From Manduca sexta (taxonomy: Eukaryota > Arthropoda > Insecta > Lepidoptera > Sphingidae): a stretch of 64,000 nt of DNA. The stretch covers positions 2,046,001 to 2,110,000 of the forward strand of contig NC_051116.1 of NCBI RefSeq assembly GCF_014839805.1, given 5' to 3'. The notes under the pieces were generated by a model. That model was not told the DNA's origin. It searched no databases and saw nothing but the letters and a program-made list of their open reading frames with translations. Position 1 is the first letter of the stretch; each line of letters opens with the position of its first letter. Positions 1 through 11,714 of this stretch are shown in pieces. The translations under genes were made by a program, and so were the position numbers.

Positions 1-80
1 ACCTTATTAAGAGGCAAGATGGCGGGTTTTGACTTACAGCTGATCGAGTAAATTTGTGTTTTAACTAAGCATAGCTTTCT
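1..80 (+). repeat. Left arm of an 80-bp inverted repeat
   Basis: The first 80 bases match, in reverse complement and with roughly 85% identity by eye, positions 6830-6905. Both arms share the stretches GGCAAGATGGCGG and TTAACTAAGCATAGCTTT. The arms could be ends of one old DNA transposon or two separate copies of a repeat. The left arm may extend beyond the window. Confidence 0.6.
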
Positions 81-271
81 AGTTAGTATTAGACTGTATA
101 GTTTATGCTCCGTGGTCTACTAATATCTAAACATGACTTGACTCCCAGTTCTTTTCATTGCTAATGTACATTCAATTACTCCATCTTCAGCAGCCTTGGA
201 CAAGGTTCAATCGATCAACAGAGCCAATTGTGTTTATTAAACTATCAATTACTGTCTGCCGCAGATGAAGA

Positions 272-345
272 GGAAGCGCCGATAGTCTAGTGTGTGGGAA
301 ACGGACTGTCGAGACGAATGTCCGCAGGTTCAAATCCCAAGGGTA
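272..345 (+). repeat. SINE-1 head fragment (tRNA-derived)
   Basis: This fragment matches the first 70 bases of the SINE at 9143-9460, including the shared stretch GACGAATGTCCGCAGGTTCA. The A box is decayed and the SINE body is missing. It is a remnant, not a tRNA gene. Confidence 0.6.
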
Positions 346-1014
346 AAAGGGGACTTTTCGAAAATCAACTTCAAAAAGTTGGTTCTTTGTAATCAATCCC
401 AATATTAGTATTTGCTCTGATCCCGAAGTAAATCAATTATAATTGATATGATCTATTTATTTAACATGTGACGTCATTGCAAATATATAATGTAAAAATA
501 ATGTTATTCTGATCAGGATGTTCTATTGAAAAAATTTTAACAAAAAATTTGATCGCCTTCAAAAACCAACCAAAATTATTTAACATTACCACAACTAATA
601 TAAAGGTCCTATATACTGGTCCAAAATAAAAAAAAGATTTTTCCAACTCGGTTAACAAATGACTGAGTTCTGAGGTAACAAAGATAAAAAAAGAACAAAG
701 ACTTCGTATTGATAACCTCCTTTTTTAAAAACGACAGTATTTAAATCAAAACTAATCCGCAAGGTTCACATCTACAATAGACATCTATTTTAAACTCTAT
801 ACAGGATACCAATAACGCGAGGATTATTACTATAATAAAATTATTCTAAAGTTTCCGTTTAGTACAGTGGGGAGTCGAGACTCGCAAGATATTTCTGTCT
901 CTCAACGTTTACGATGCAGCTTCCATTTCGACACGTTAATTACACTGGACGTATGTCGGTTTATTTGTTGAATTGAACTCGTTCAGCGACTAGACGGTCT
1001 GTTTTATTAGATTA

Positions 1015-1316
1015 CTAGCTTTTACTCGCGGCTTCGCTCGCGTGAAGGAGTTTTCCGGGATAGAAGTCCCACTATATATTTTCCCGGGATAGTAGCCTAT
1101 AACCTTGCCAGGGTCTTAAACTATCTCCATACCAAATTTCGTTTTGTTATACCGCATTGTATGTCACGTCCCGTTCCCGTGGGAACAGGATAAAAAGTAT
1201 CCTATGTCCGGCTCCTGGTTCTAAGCTATCTCCCTACCAATTTACAGCCAAATCTGTTCAGCCGTTCTTGAGTTAAAAATAGTGTAACTAACACAACATT
1301 CTTTTATATATATAGA
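1015..1316 (-). mobile_element. Non-autonomous Helitron, 302 bp
   Basis: Read on the minus strand it begins TCTATATATATAAAAG and ends with a GC-rich hairpin (CGCGAGCGAAGCCGCG) followed by CTAG. The flanking host bases are A at the 5' side and T at the 3' side, the usual Helitron insertion site. It has no coding capacity. Confidence 0.75.
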
Positions 1317-1493
1317 TCTAGCGACGAAAGAAATAATATAAGTGAAATGCTAAAGTTTGAATATAGAAAGAAACGCAGAAAGCGCTGAACGATTTTTTTT
1401 CTTTTTTGAGCCTGACTTACAAGTATTCTAGTGGCATGTGTGGGGAATATAATTTTGTAGTAATTCAACAACAAATTATAATAAGTAGCTTTT

Positions 1494-1651
1494 AACTGCG
1501 GCTTCCCCGCGTGGAAGTTTCTCCCGGATAAAAAATAGCGTATAGTATTCAGGAGTAATTTAGCTTACTATTTGTGAAATAATAATTCAAAATCAGTTAA
1601 GTAGTTCCTGTGATTAGCTTGTTTAAACCAAAGTCTTCAGCTTTATATCTA
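1494..1651 (-). mobile_element. Decayed Helitron remnant
   Basis: It has the same plan as the element at 1015-1316 (GC-rich 3' hairpin, GCTGAAGA near the 5' end), but the terminal CTAG is degraded. It abuts the plus-strand Helitron that starts at 1652. Confidence 0.55.
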
Positions 1652-1933
1652 TCTATATATATAAAAATGAATCCCTATTTCCCTTAGTCACGCCATCACG
1701 CGTGAACGGCTGGACCGATTTCACTATTTCTTTTTTGTGTTTGTTATTGTCAGGAGATGGTTCTTAAGAACGAAAAAATTCAAAAACTTATGCGGAAAAT
1801 TAGAAAATTTAAGAAAACTTAGCGACAATATTATTTTCATAGCTGTCAGTGGTTTGAAATAACTGTCAGCGATCGACAGAATGCGTGCGTGCATACATAG
1901 TTAAGACAGGACCACGTCTGTCGAGTCAGCTAG
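1652..1933 (+). mobile_element. Non-autonomous Helitron, 282 bp, second family
   Basis: It starts TCTATATATATAAAAATGAA after a host A and ends CAGCTAG before a host T. A short GACAG/CTGTC stem lies about 12 bases before the end. A related copy in the opposite orientation is at 11481-11714; the two share the segment that reads CGTGAACGGCTGGACCGATT here. Confidence 0.75.
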
Positions 1934-2379
1934 TATTAGTATAGATTAGTGGACGTTCAGTGGTCGAAGTTCGACCATCGAATTTAATATATTAGTAACA
2001 CATATCAAACATAAATTTATTTTTCTGTACTCCTCTATATGGACTTTATATAATAACTAGCTTTTGCTCGCGGCTCCGCCCGCGTTATAAAGTTTTTCAA
2101 GCTAAAGTTTTCCGTTACAAAAATAGTAGTTTCCCGGGAGCCTATGTTCTTCCCAGGGTCTCAAACTGTCTCCATACCAAATTTCATCTTAATACGTTTG
2201 GTAGTTTTGAGTTTAACACGTGACAGACAGATGCAGCGGGGACTTTGTTATATTATTTAGAACTTTTAAGTGAAACAATCCCGTCAGACATCATTGTTGC
2301 ATAACTTTAACCGTTTACGCAGCGCAGGCAACGGAAGCTCTCAAAACTCATAATTTTCCCCGTTTTTGCAACATGTTTC

Positions 2380-3240
2380 ATTACTGCTCCGCTCCTATTG
2401 GTCATAGCGTGATGATATATAGCCTATAGCACTCCAGGAACAAAGGGCTATCCAACACAAAAAGATTTTTTCAGTTCAAACCGGTAGTTCCTGAGATTAG
2501 CCATTACTGCTCCGCTCCTATTGGTCATAGCGTGATGATATATAGCCTATAGCACTCCACGAACAAAGGGCTATCCAACGCAAAAAGAATTTTTTCAGTT
2601 CAAACCGGTAGTTCCTGAGATTAGCCATTACTGCTCCGCTCCTATTGGTCATAGCGTGATGATATATAGCTTAGACCGGTACACAAATAATGGCCAATCC
2701 AACACAAAACGAATTGTTTGGTTGAAACCGGTAGTTCCTAAGATTAGCCATTACTGCTCCGCTCCTATTGGTCATAGCGTGATGATATATAACTTTGAGC
2801 ACTCCACAAACAAAGGACTATTCAACACAAAAATATGTTTTCAGTTCGAATCGGTAGTTCCTGAGATTAGCCATTACTGCTCCGCTCCTATTGGGTATAG
2901 CGTGATGATATATAGCCTATAGCAATCCACGAACAAAGGGCTATCCAACGCAAAAAATATTTTTCCGTTTGGACCGGTAGTTCCTGAGATTAGCCATTAC
3001 TGCCCCGCTCCTATTGGGTATAGCGTGATGATATATAGCCTATAGCACTCCACGAACAAAGGGCTATCCAACGCAAAAATAATTTTTCAGTTTGGACCGG
3101 TAGTTCCTGAGATTAGCCATTACTGCCCCGCTCCTATTGGGTATAGCGTGATGATATATAGCCTATAGCACTCCACGAACAAATGGCTATCCAACGTAAA
3201 AAGAATTTTTCGGTTTGGACCGGTAGTTCCTGAGATTAGC
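2380..3240 (-). repeat. Tandem array, 7 x ~123 bp, inside Helitron
   Basis: The landmark GTGATGATATAT recurs near 2409, 2532, 2656, 2779, 2902, 3025 and 3148, a step of 123-124 bases. Each unit carries a conserved block reading TACTGCTCCGCTCCTATTGG on the plus strand and CGGTAGTTCCTGAGATTAG. The units are complete repeats with no unique spacers, so this is not CRISPR-like. Confidence 0.9.
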
Positions 3241-3300
3241 GCGTTCAAACAAACAAACAAACAAACAAACAAACAAACAAACAAACAAACAAACAAACTC
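3241..3300. repeat. (AAAC)n microsatellite
   Basis: About 13 AAAC/CAAA units form the 5' part of the minus-strand Helitron. The matching TTTG run is at 27710-27746 in the other copy. Confidence 0.9.
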
Positions 3301-3329
3301 TTCAGCTTTATATAATAGTATAGATAATA

Positions 3330-3490
3330 TCAGCCCTGTATTAAATACTGCCCCACTGTTGGCCTCCTCTACTACTTAGTAAAATACTGTCCCACTGTTG
3401 GCCTCCTCTATTACTTAGAGGGATTATATGGGAGGGATGAGGACTTTAATCATGCCAGATCTCACACTCCTCCGTGAGCGTAAAGCACTT
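3330..3490 (-). repeat. SINE-1 tail fragment, partly duplicated
   Basis: The text ATATCAGCCCTGTATTA and ACTGTCCCACTG matches the 3' part of the SINE-1 family seen complete at 9143, 22056, 30905 and 60834. A segment containing GTTGGCCTCCTCTA occurs twice in tandem here. Confidence 0.5.
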
Positions 3491-3814
3491 AAATGGATAA
3501 AAAGTATTTCCTTCATGTATTAATATGTGGATTATAATACTAACAACTTAACAAATTTTTATTATAGAAAATATTTTCAAAATGACAAAGAATTAACGCC
3601 AAATGTTTTCAAGGAAGATAATTTTGCCAGCACAACAAAGAAAACATCTTCAAAGAAAATTGGCATTTCCCGCAATAAACGTTCAAAATATTGGCAGAAG
3701 ATCGTGCTGTTTGTAAATGTCATTACCCGCTTGAGTGTTGAGTTGATAGTACATAAATTTATTTCAAAAACAATATTTAGAAGTTTTCAGATACAGAATT
3801 ACGAATATTCTTTA

Positions 3815-4018
3815 TTTAAAACGACCCGCCCCGGCTTCGCACGGGTGCAATATTTCTCCACTATTTAATGGATGTTATTATACATATAAACCTTCCTTTT
3901 GAATCACTCTATCTATTAAAAAAAAAACCGCATCAAAATCCGTTGCGTAGTTTTAAAGATTTAAGCATACATAGATAGGGACAGAGAAAGCGACTTTGTT
4001 TTATACTATGTAGTGATG
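3815..4018 (-). repeat. Decayed dispersed repeat
   Basis: It has the layout CCCGCCCCGGCTTCGCACGG, then a spacer, then a block containing ATCCGTTGCGTAGTTTTAAA. Similar "ATCCGTT..GTAG" blocks occur at 23197-23395 and 33045-33190. It is probably a Helitron-like or LINE tail remnant; its class is uncertain. Confidence 0.4.
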
Positions 4019-4301
4019 TAACAGAAAAAGAGCCTAAAAGAAATAACAATGGTACAAAGGAATACCACTCCATAATTTTACAGTAGGCGATCTAATTGCT
4101 TAAAGTTATGCCCTCTAGACAACCTTTACGTGGAATTGAAGTAAAAAGAGATGGATGTGTGTATGCATGTAACAAAGAGAGAGATAGTAAGAACTTTTAA
4201 AAATAAATTAAGTGTTATAACTCCTTGATCACAGAAAAATATTTAAATAAAAGTATCCGATTGTCCCATATTAAATGCAAATATTGTGTCATTTAATAAT
4301 A

Positions 4302-5609
4302 CCTAGTCTTGCCATAAATATTGTAATAAAGAAAAAAGAAAATTGTTAACTGCAAATAACATTTATTACTTTTACAGTGTGTCAGTTTAATACATAAATA
4401 TAAAACAATTAAAAATATAAAAAGCTTATTCGAAGTGGTCTCCATTGGCTGCAATACAGTCCTTTAAACGATGAGGCCAGTTATCAATAGAAGCACGCAC
4501 TCTTTCCATGGGAAAATTCTTCACTGCCAATCGTATAGATTGTTTTAGGGACTCCAAATTATCATGGCGTTTAGAGCAAGCTGTACTCTCTAAAACTGAC
4601 CACAAATCATAATCCAGCGGATTAAGATCGGGACTAGACGACGGCCAGTCTTCAGCTCTGATGAAGTCCGAAACGTTCGATTCCAACCAAGACTGCGTGG
4701 ACCGAGCTTTATGACCCGGCGCCGAGTCTTGCTGGAAGGACCATACTTGGTTATTGAACATGGTGATGTTAAGGGGCTTAACTACCTTCTCAAGAATGGT
4801 ATCTTGATACACTTGTGCCGATGTTTTGATACCTTTTTCACAAAAAATATGGCGCAGTCACTCCTTCATAGCTAACACCCCACCAAACCATCACTGAAGT
4901 CGGATAATGTCCACGTTGCACTCTGTCGACTAATTGGGAAGCTTCCTTAGAGCTTTGAGCATAAATACGGTCATTTTGTTTGTTAAAATGTTGCTCAATT
5001 GTAAAAATTTTCTCATCCGTAAACAAAATTTTTCTGTGACCTCCCTTTGCGTACCGCTTCAGTAGTTGTTTCGATTTTACCACCCTATTCTTCTTTAAAT
5101 TATCAGTTAAGAAATGGCCAGTGCGTCTCTTATAGGCTGCAAGTCCTAAGTCATCTTTTAAAATACGCGACATGGTTCTAGGTGCTATCTTCATTTCCCG
5201 AGATAAAATCTTTTGCTTTCGGACAGGATTTCTTCGAATTCTTTCCCTTACTGCTTTGACCACCTTTTTCGTACGAACACTACGTGGACGGCCAGATCTT
5301 TTTCTGTCACAAACAGAGGAGGTCTCATTGTACCTATTAATAGCCCGGTACACAAACATTTTACTAATACCAAGTGTATGGAGAGTTTTAAAAATTGCAT
5401 TTGGCTCCATACCTACTTTGTGTAATGCTATCACAGCGATTCGGTTCTCTTTATCACCCCACACCATTTTAATATCGCAAAATATTTTACAATGTATTGG
5501 CGCCAAAATGAGAAAACACAATGAACAATCGTATAAAAATGACAGATTCGAAATTCAAATGTAATATTTTTTTATAATTAAGTGTAACAGTATTTATGGC
5601 CAGACTAAG
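4302..5609 (-). mobile_element. maT-type mariner transposon, full length
   Basis: The element is bounded by TA dinucleotides. Its imperfect terminal inverted repeats are CCTAGTCTTGCCATAAATAT at the left and CTTAGTCTGGCCATAAATAC (reverse complement) at the right. The size, about 1.3 kb, is normal for Tc1/mariner. It holds one transposase gene on the minus strand with a single frameshift. The terminal repeats differ at several bases, so the copy is not recent. Confidence 0.85.
4426..5467 (-). pseudogene. maT (DD37D) transposase, single frameshift
   Basis: A Tc1/mariner-superfamily transposase in two pieces: the N-terminal piece runs from the ATG at 5467 to a stop at 4838, and the C-terminal piece continues in another frame to 4426. 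The N-terminal half has paired helix-turn-helix domains and a GRPRSVRT linker. The first catalytic Asp is in LFTDEKIF, the second in QQDSAPGH and the third in SPDLNPLD; the second and third are separated by 37 residues, which identifies the maT (DD37D) group. The break is in a T run near 4843-4848 (plus-strand A run) and is explained by one extra base. I chose the start 18 codons inside the longest reading frame because family members begin with a short MVW-like N-terminus before the first helix. Confidence 0.85.
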
Positions 5610-6364
5610 TATACTTAGTTAATTGTCAATTCTTTGCGAAACAAGCAGACAATTTTGCTAGACAAAGCTTGTTGTCGTTAGACGTTAAATTGTACAGCGT
5701 GAGTCTTTTCTCAAAATATTGAAACTCCAGTAGATTCTAAAGGTATTATTTTAAACTAGGTGTTGCTCGACATTTACTTAAAAATCTAATAAAAAAAATA
5801 TTCCCAACTGGACAAACAACCGGCATTAAAAGTTACTTATTCGTTAACCCAGAATAAGGTCTACCAATTTGCCAAAATTCTTTCAATTTCGTTCTGCCGT
5901 TACTCCGTTTACTTCTAACAAACATACATACATTCGCATTTTGTCACAACATATCAGCACTACTAATAGTCAAACGCGGTCTACGAATCGTTCCAACGAT
6001 AATTAGTTTAGACATCAATTACGAAAGGGAAGCCGGCAGGAATCGGAATCGGAAATGTTACATGACCTTCGCATTTTTTAGAGGACGCAATTTTATTTTT
6101 GGGACATGTGTGGGGAGTCAATATAAGCTTAACCTCAAGTTTGTAGAAAACACTTTTTCGCCATATCTCGAAAACTATGCGTCTTACAAAAAAATTGTAT
6201 AGTCATAATTTGTAGCAAATTGTTTTGCCTACAAATATGCCTTTACGCGGGAAATATTCCACTACCTTTAGGAATAATATTGTTAATTTGACGTTGCTAT
6301 TAATTGCTGCAATGATCCTGTAGGCGCTATTTATTATAAGGGGGACATTTTATTTATTGTTTTT
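5610..6364. other. Intergenic, no gene seen
   Basis: This stretch is AT-rich and has no reading frame with recognisable motifs and no clear repeat boundary. Confidence 0.5.
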
Positions 6365-6545
6365 GAATAATAAGTAGAGTTTGCTTGTTGCCTGATGGTA
6401 AGCAATACGCCCGCCCATAAACAGTAGCAACGAAACATAGATCTTAAAATTACAAAGTACAGAGTAGAAGTTCACTGCGTTCGTCACCGTGAGACATAAA
6501 ATGATAAGCCTCATAATGCCCAGTCATAAGCCAAGTTGTCATAAC
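6365..6545 (+). repeat. Dispersed repeat family A, diverged copy
   Basis: It shares the order of landmarks with 31861, 39550, 57891 and 62361: a CTGATGGTAAGC-like head, CCCATAAACAGTAG, TTACAAAGTA, CACTGCG and GAGACAT. It is clearly older than those copies. Confidence 0.6.
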
Positions 6546-6829
6546 TTGAAATAATGTAAAAAAATATTAGTGGTAAATTTAATTATTTATTTTAAATTAT
6601 TTTAAACTCGGGATGACGTTAATGGAGGCCTAAGTTGATGTACGCATTTTTCCTTTTTTAAACTCGTATTAACTACTGCACTTTACGAAAAATGATAAAG
6701 TAGCAATTATTAAAAATTAGTATTAACTGAATTAGTGCAATAAAACTACTGATTACTAAGTCTCAATCTAACACATTTTCAAGTAGACATCTCGAGACAT
6801 AATTATAATCAGTCTTACTTTTAAAAATT

Positions 6830-6905
6830 CGCAAAGCTATGCTTAGTTAAAACTCAAAATTGGCCCGATCAGCTGTAAGTTAAAAACCGCCATCTTGCCT
6901 TTTAA
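6830..6905 (-). repeat. Right arm of an 80-bp inverted repeat
   Basis: Reverse complement of the arm at 1-80. The 6.7 kb between the arms contains Helitrons and a maT element but no gene of its own. Confidence 0.6.
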
Positions 6906-8114
6906 TAAGATTTAAATTAGGAAACCGGTGATGTTTTTGACAGCTTTAAGCAATTCTTAACCACCTCTCAACGCTAAAACAAGTTTATAAGTAAGACTGA
7001 ATTTGCGATTCTGATCTACATATTATATAATTCCACCTTTGTTATTAATATAGATTGATTAACATTCTATCTGTATATTTAAATTTGAATTGATGTACTT
7101 CATTAAAACCACTTAATTATTGATGACATTTTTAACATCAGAATGGCCAGACATAAACAAGTCTGTCGCTAGAGCGGTTAGGTTTTGCCGTCAAATATAT
7201 TTTCATCTTAATATCCTTTTGTACTAAAAATAAAAGGCGAATTGAGCAAGTCGTTCGCTTGATGGTTACCATCGCCACTGGAGATTTGGCTATCCTGATG
7301 CCGCGGACGAAACATTTTTGATGCTTTCTTAGGTCCCAATTATTTTAATTAGCAAGCATAATATGTATGTTTATAATGAAGTTCTAGCTGGAGCATGTGG
7401 CGTCTCCCCAGGTCTTGGCCTACGGGGCACGTTGTCCCCCCTCCCTCCTCCCTAAAACTGGTACTATACACGCGAAACTAGATCTTTTAAATAACATACA
7501 AGCCATTGCCAATAACAACTTGTCGCCGTTAATGCAATAAGAAATAAAATATAACTTTCCCTTTTGGCACTCTCTCAGAAAAGGCAAAGGGGAAAAGGGA
7601 ACAATGTGTACTAAGCGAATAACTAACAGATCAGACAGAAAAGGATATTTTGCCCCAGCCCCCCTGTCTAGACATAGCGGCGCGACCTTTTAAAGGACTA
7701 TTTATTGATCTGTCGCGATACTTTGACTATGCCTAATATCATAACACTGGCTACATAATATTATAATAGTTTGTTTTTATTTCAGTTTTTTCTCACATGT
7801 CCTGCGTACCTGGCCAATATAGTAATTGTATTTAAAATATTTATTTTATATAGTGCTGAAATACTTGTTAAATTTTCAACCTGACTTCATACACAGTACA
7901 CATATACACTCACTCACTCACACATTCAAAAACTTTCAGAACAATAATAGACCACCCAATATTTGCCTATTCACACATATTATTATTTTATCTAATTAAC
8001 TGGGCACATAACTTACCGTTGCTATTCTTTATTCGTGGTATCGTACTTACCATAAATGATTTGGTAATTTACATAATAGCTATTATTGCCTAGGCACCTA
8101 AATTTTAATTTTCA
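6906..8114. other. Intergenic, no gene seen
   Basis: No supported coding or RNA feature. A C-rich patch near 7400-7450 and a short (CACT)n run near 7908 are the only compositional oddities. Confidence 0.4.
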
Positions 8115-8328
8115 AAGTTGATGCTAATCAAGGTCTCAGAAGGTCATTCAATCATTTATTCAGTAAATAGACTTATGCAGGCACTTATACACACGGTCGG
8201 TGGATGTACATGTCTTCTAACAGATCGGTGTGGTAATCTTTGGAGTAGGCCCATATTTAGCAATGGAGACTCTGTAGCTTGTGGCTGTTTTCTGTTGAGA
8301 TGTTAAATAAATACCAAAAAAAAAAAAT
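8115..8328 (+). mobile_element. Probable LINE 3' tail
   Basis: The block CTTTGGAGTAGGCCCATATT resembles the 3' ends of several lepidopteran LINEs, and the segment finishes with AAATAAATACC and an A run at 8316-8328, as a retroposed 3' end does. No coding part survives. Confidence 0.4.
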
Positions 8329-8491
8329 TTACCTGACGATCTCTTTTTACTAAATGCGCTGTAATCAAAATAAATATTTCCATAATCTAATGGACACGTC
8401 TTCCTTCTTTAATTTTTATTTATTAATATTCTTTGGTTGTTTGCGATAATTAGTGTACAGGTCTATTTTCTCTGTCCAAATGGCAGTGACA

Positions 8492-8745
8492 GGGTGCCTC
8501 GGTGGCATAGTTGTACTTCATGCGCGGTACGCCAGCATTTTGAGGTCCCGGGTTCGATTGCCGCGTCAAACAAAGTGATATGTGTGTTTTTCTGCTCAGT
8601 ATCAGCCCGGAGTCTGGAATTTGTGCCCAATATGGCGATAGGCTCGCCCCTATCACATCATGGGACGGAACACACTTGGCGAAAAGTGGATGCCCTGGTT
8701 GATGCTGTGTGTGTGTGCAAATGGAAGTATTCAAGCACACCACCC
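8492..8745 (+). repeat. SINE-2 (tRNA-derived)
   Basis: The head has a tRNA-like A box (GGTGGCATAGTTGT) and B box (GGGTTCGATTGC), followed by a body with CACATCATGGGA and CTTGGCGAAAAGTGG. The copy at 12838-13084 is in the opposite orientation. It is a retroposon with an internal RNA polymerase III promoter, not a functional tRNA. Confidence 0.8.
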
Positions 8746-9142
8746 GTTGTATTCTAGCTTAGAGGATTTTGAATTTAGGAATATCATGAAGTTTTATGGA
8801 AATATAAATGGTATATATTTTGGTGTGGTGGTAAAACCCATCACGATTTTGTTGTAAACAGAGAGTCCTAGGTTGAAAAGTGAACAACACGCGAAATAAA
8901 CATTTAAAACGTATTTGGCCATGATCCAATTCCTAGTCTTTCTCATATTATTTAGTTCCTTGAGGAAAATCTTTGTAAATACGTTCCTTTGTAAATAGAC
9001 GGTTACGGGAAAATCTGTCATTAATATCGAGCAAATACATCGAGATCATTCCACCGTCTTAACCAGACACAACAAAGCGATAGCTCCTAAGTGAACTCTC
9101 GTATCTAAAAAATAGCAATTTTCACATTTTAACGTGTCGTCT

Positions 9143-9460
9143 GCGACAATAGCCTAGTTGGTTGTGGAACGGACTGCCAAGACGAATGTCCGCAGGTTCA
9201 GATTCCAAGGGCACACACCTCTGATTTTTCTAAAAATCATGTGTGTATTCTTTGTGAATTATCACTTGCTTTAACGGTGAAGGAAAACAGCGTGAGGAAA
9301 CCTGCATACCTAAGAAGTTCTCGAAAGGAATTTCGAGGGTGAGTTTACTCTACCAATCCGCACTAGGCCAGCGTGGTGGACTAAGGCCTAATCCCTCTCA
9401 GTAGTAGAGGAGGCCCGTGTAGCAGTGCGACAGTGTATAATACAGGGCTGATATTATTAC
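9143..9460 (+). repeat. SINE-1 (tRNA-derived), complete copy
   Basis: The A box TAGCCTAGTTGG and B box GGTTCAGATTCC lie in the first 70 bases. The body contains TTAACGGTGAAGGAAAACA and CACTAGGCCAGCGTGGTGG, and the tail reads ATACAGGGCTGATATTATTA. Reverse-strand copies lie at 22056, 30905 and 60834. Confidence 0.85.
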
Positions 9461-10811
9461 ATTCTATGTCAATTTCTGTTGTCTTAAACGCGACGCGGTG
9501 CGTAACGTGCTTACATAATGCCTAAATAACGTGTGGTATAGAGAATAAGGATTCAATTCCCATAATTTGTTCTAGACGGACGTGTAATAATATAATTTGC
9601 ATTTCGTAATTTAATTTTTTGTACTTGATGTTTTTTCGTAAAAGACAGATTTGTGTGAATCGTTTGTTGAGTATTTTGCGTATTAACACACATGTATATG
9701 TTGTGTAGGGTTACCTTTCGAAAAATATTACTTTTCGCCACTGTTATTGATACGTGTACAATAAGCAATTAGAACAAGAAAATAATATACACTGATAAAT
9801 AATAATCTTATTTGAAGTATCGGTGTGACTTAATAAATAATTTACTGATTGAAAGCAAACGAACACTATCCTCTCAGGAATATTGGGCGTAAACTTGTTT
9901 CATGAATTTCTCTGAATCATCGACACATATTTGGCATTATTAATCCTTAGGAAGTGGAAACATCTAGATAAGAATGTGTTAAAAATGTAACTTAACTTAT
10001 ATGTATATTTTTTGACATATTATCGCTTATATCGCTTATATATAGTATCGCTTGTTATCAGGCGAACGACAAGCTCATTCGGTGATTCAAAGCAATAAAA
10101 ATAAGCTTGAGGGTAGGCAAAGTCGTATCGTGATAACATCGTGATGTTCGCCAGGAATTTTATATATAGGTGTTGGCGATTCCCACCCAACGCGGGATTA
10201 AATCCCACTGTGTACACTTCTAGGATAGAAATTCGCCCTCTATTTAATGGGTTATAAATAGCTGTGATCCTGCGTGTGTTATACTTGCTACTCCTGAAAA
10301 AGGAACAAGCGTATACTATGTATGTGTACTAGTTCTGACGATACAGTGTCCCACGAAAATTAGGACGCCGTTCTCGTCGATCGTCACAATTATGCCGGCC
10401 TGTCCGTAATTAGTCACGCGGTTATCTCCCCCACCGAGCGTGGAAACTGGAATGGTTTGTTTGATGTTTGACTTAGATTACCTAAACCTTGACTTGAAAC
10501 CTAAGTGGGCCAATGACGTATTAAAATATAGGTTAATTAATTAGTTTAGTATAACAATCGTTATTGTTTCGGAAGTATCCGCGTTCATCTGTCTATTCTG
10601 CGTAAATTAGACGCAGTGGGTTTCTTGCGGCGAGTATCGCTGGCAATACAGGCGAGAATTGCCTGGCCACTGTGTTCAGACGAGGCAACTAGTATTCTGT
10701 TACTCAAAAGGAACCCTTATAGGATTTTGTTGTCTGTCTTTCAATTTATCAAGACCCTTTTCTAAGTAACGTGTAAAGCTATAAAGTTGAAATTTATACT
10801 AAATACGAAAC
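9461..10811. other. Intergenic with decayed repeats
   Basis: A reverse-oriented fragment of repeat family A lies near 10038-10075 (GCGAACGACAAGCTC). A fragment of the ATGCCGGCCTG repeat lies near 10355-10420. No gene is supported. Confidence 0.4.
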
Positions 10812-10976
10812 CCCTTATTCATAGACGTTTTTTTATCTAAGGACTGAGTAAAGCTGTGGTAACAAGTCTGTTTCTCAGTACTGATGGCATGGCAGCCTTC
10901 GCGCACCTATAGGACCGTTGTGATTGGCTAATATTGAGATACAACTCAATGAATAAAGGAGTAAGTCTACGGTCTA
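10812..10976. repeat. MITE with short terminal inverted repeats
   Basis: The left end CCTTATTCATAGACG and the right end TCAATGAATAAAGGAGTAAG are imperfect inverted repeats. The interior carries CTGTGGTAACAAGTCTG and TGTGATTGGCTAAT. No open reading frame. Confidence 0.5.
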
Positions 10977-11480
10977 TTTCAGCTGTGAAAAATCAAACTT
11001 GTAAGTCAACGCCATCAAAAGATATGACTGTATACCGTTAGTTTAAAAATCAAACTACTGAACCGAGTTTGAAAAAAATCTATGCGACTAATCTGTTTAT
11101 TATTATAATTAAAAAAATAATGACCGAGTTGAAGATGAAGATGGTAACAAATAACCATGCTCTGAGGTAACAAACATTGAAAAAAATACATGACGAATTG
11201 AGTACCTCCTCCTTATTTATTTATATACACAGAGTACACGTAGTATACAGGCGGACTTAGTGGCATTCTCTCCCAGTCAACCATAGGGTAGTGTAGAGAG
11301 GACGGAGGCAAGTGCATAATAAAAGAAAGTTAAATTATACTTTTTTATATTTTCATTTCATTTGTATATTAACCTGTTTAGTATTTATTTCATTTCCTTC
11401 TTTTGTATCCGCTGTCTCCTTTATGGGCTAAATGTCTGTAGAAACTTTATTGGATTGTGTTACCTATGTTATCTAGTTTA

Positions 11481-11714
11481 CTAGTAGACCCGATAGACGT
11501 TATTTCAAACCATTGACAGTTGTGTAAAACTAATATTGTCGTTAAGTTTTCTTAAATTTTCTAATTTTCCGCGCAATTTTTTTTGAATTTGTTCTTTCAT
11601 AAGAACCTTCTTTTGACAATAGCAAACACAACAAAAAAAATCTGAAATCGGTCCAGCCGTTCACGTGTGATGACGTGACCAAGGGAAATAGGGATTCATT
11701 TTTATATATATAGA
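11481..11714 (-). mobile_element. Non-autonomous Helitron, 234 bp
   Basis: On the minus strand it starts TCTATATATATAAAAATGAA after host A and ends CTAG before host T. It is a shorter relative of 1652-1933. Confidence 0.75.

Larger units (their letters stand above)
2057..3324 (-). mobile_element. Non-autonomous Helitron with internal 123-bp tandem array, copy 1
   Basis: On the minus strand it starts TCTATACTATTATATAAAGC, followed by a (TTTG)n tract, seven tandem units of about 123 bp, a unique 3' part and the terminal hairpin CGCGG-GCGGAG-CCGCG, ending CTAG. Host A and T flank it. The element at 27672-28706 is a second copy with five units, which explains most of the length difference (1268 against 1035 bp). 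Confidence 0.85.

Noticed and set aside
2380..3240. Regular repeats that might be taken for a CRISPR array
   Set aside because: Whole 123-bp units repeat with no unique spacers, inside a Helitron in a eukaryotic genome.
8437..8757. Frames across 8437-8757
   Set aside because: Entirely inside SINE-2, translated by chance.
9143..9215. tRNA-like A and B boxes
   Set aside because: They head a SINE with several dispersed copies; no cloverleaf or acceptor stem is complete.
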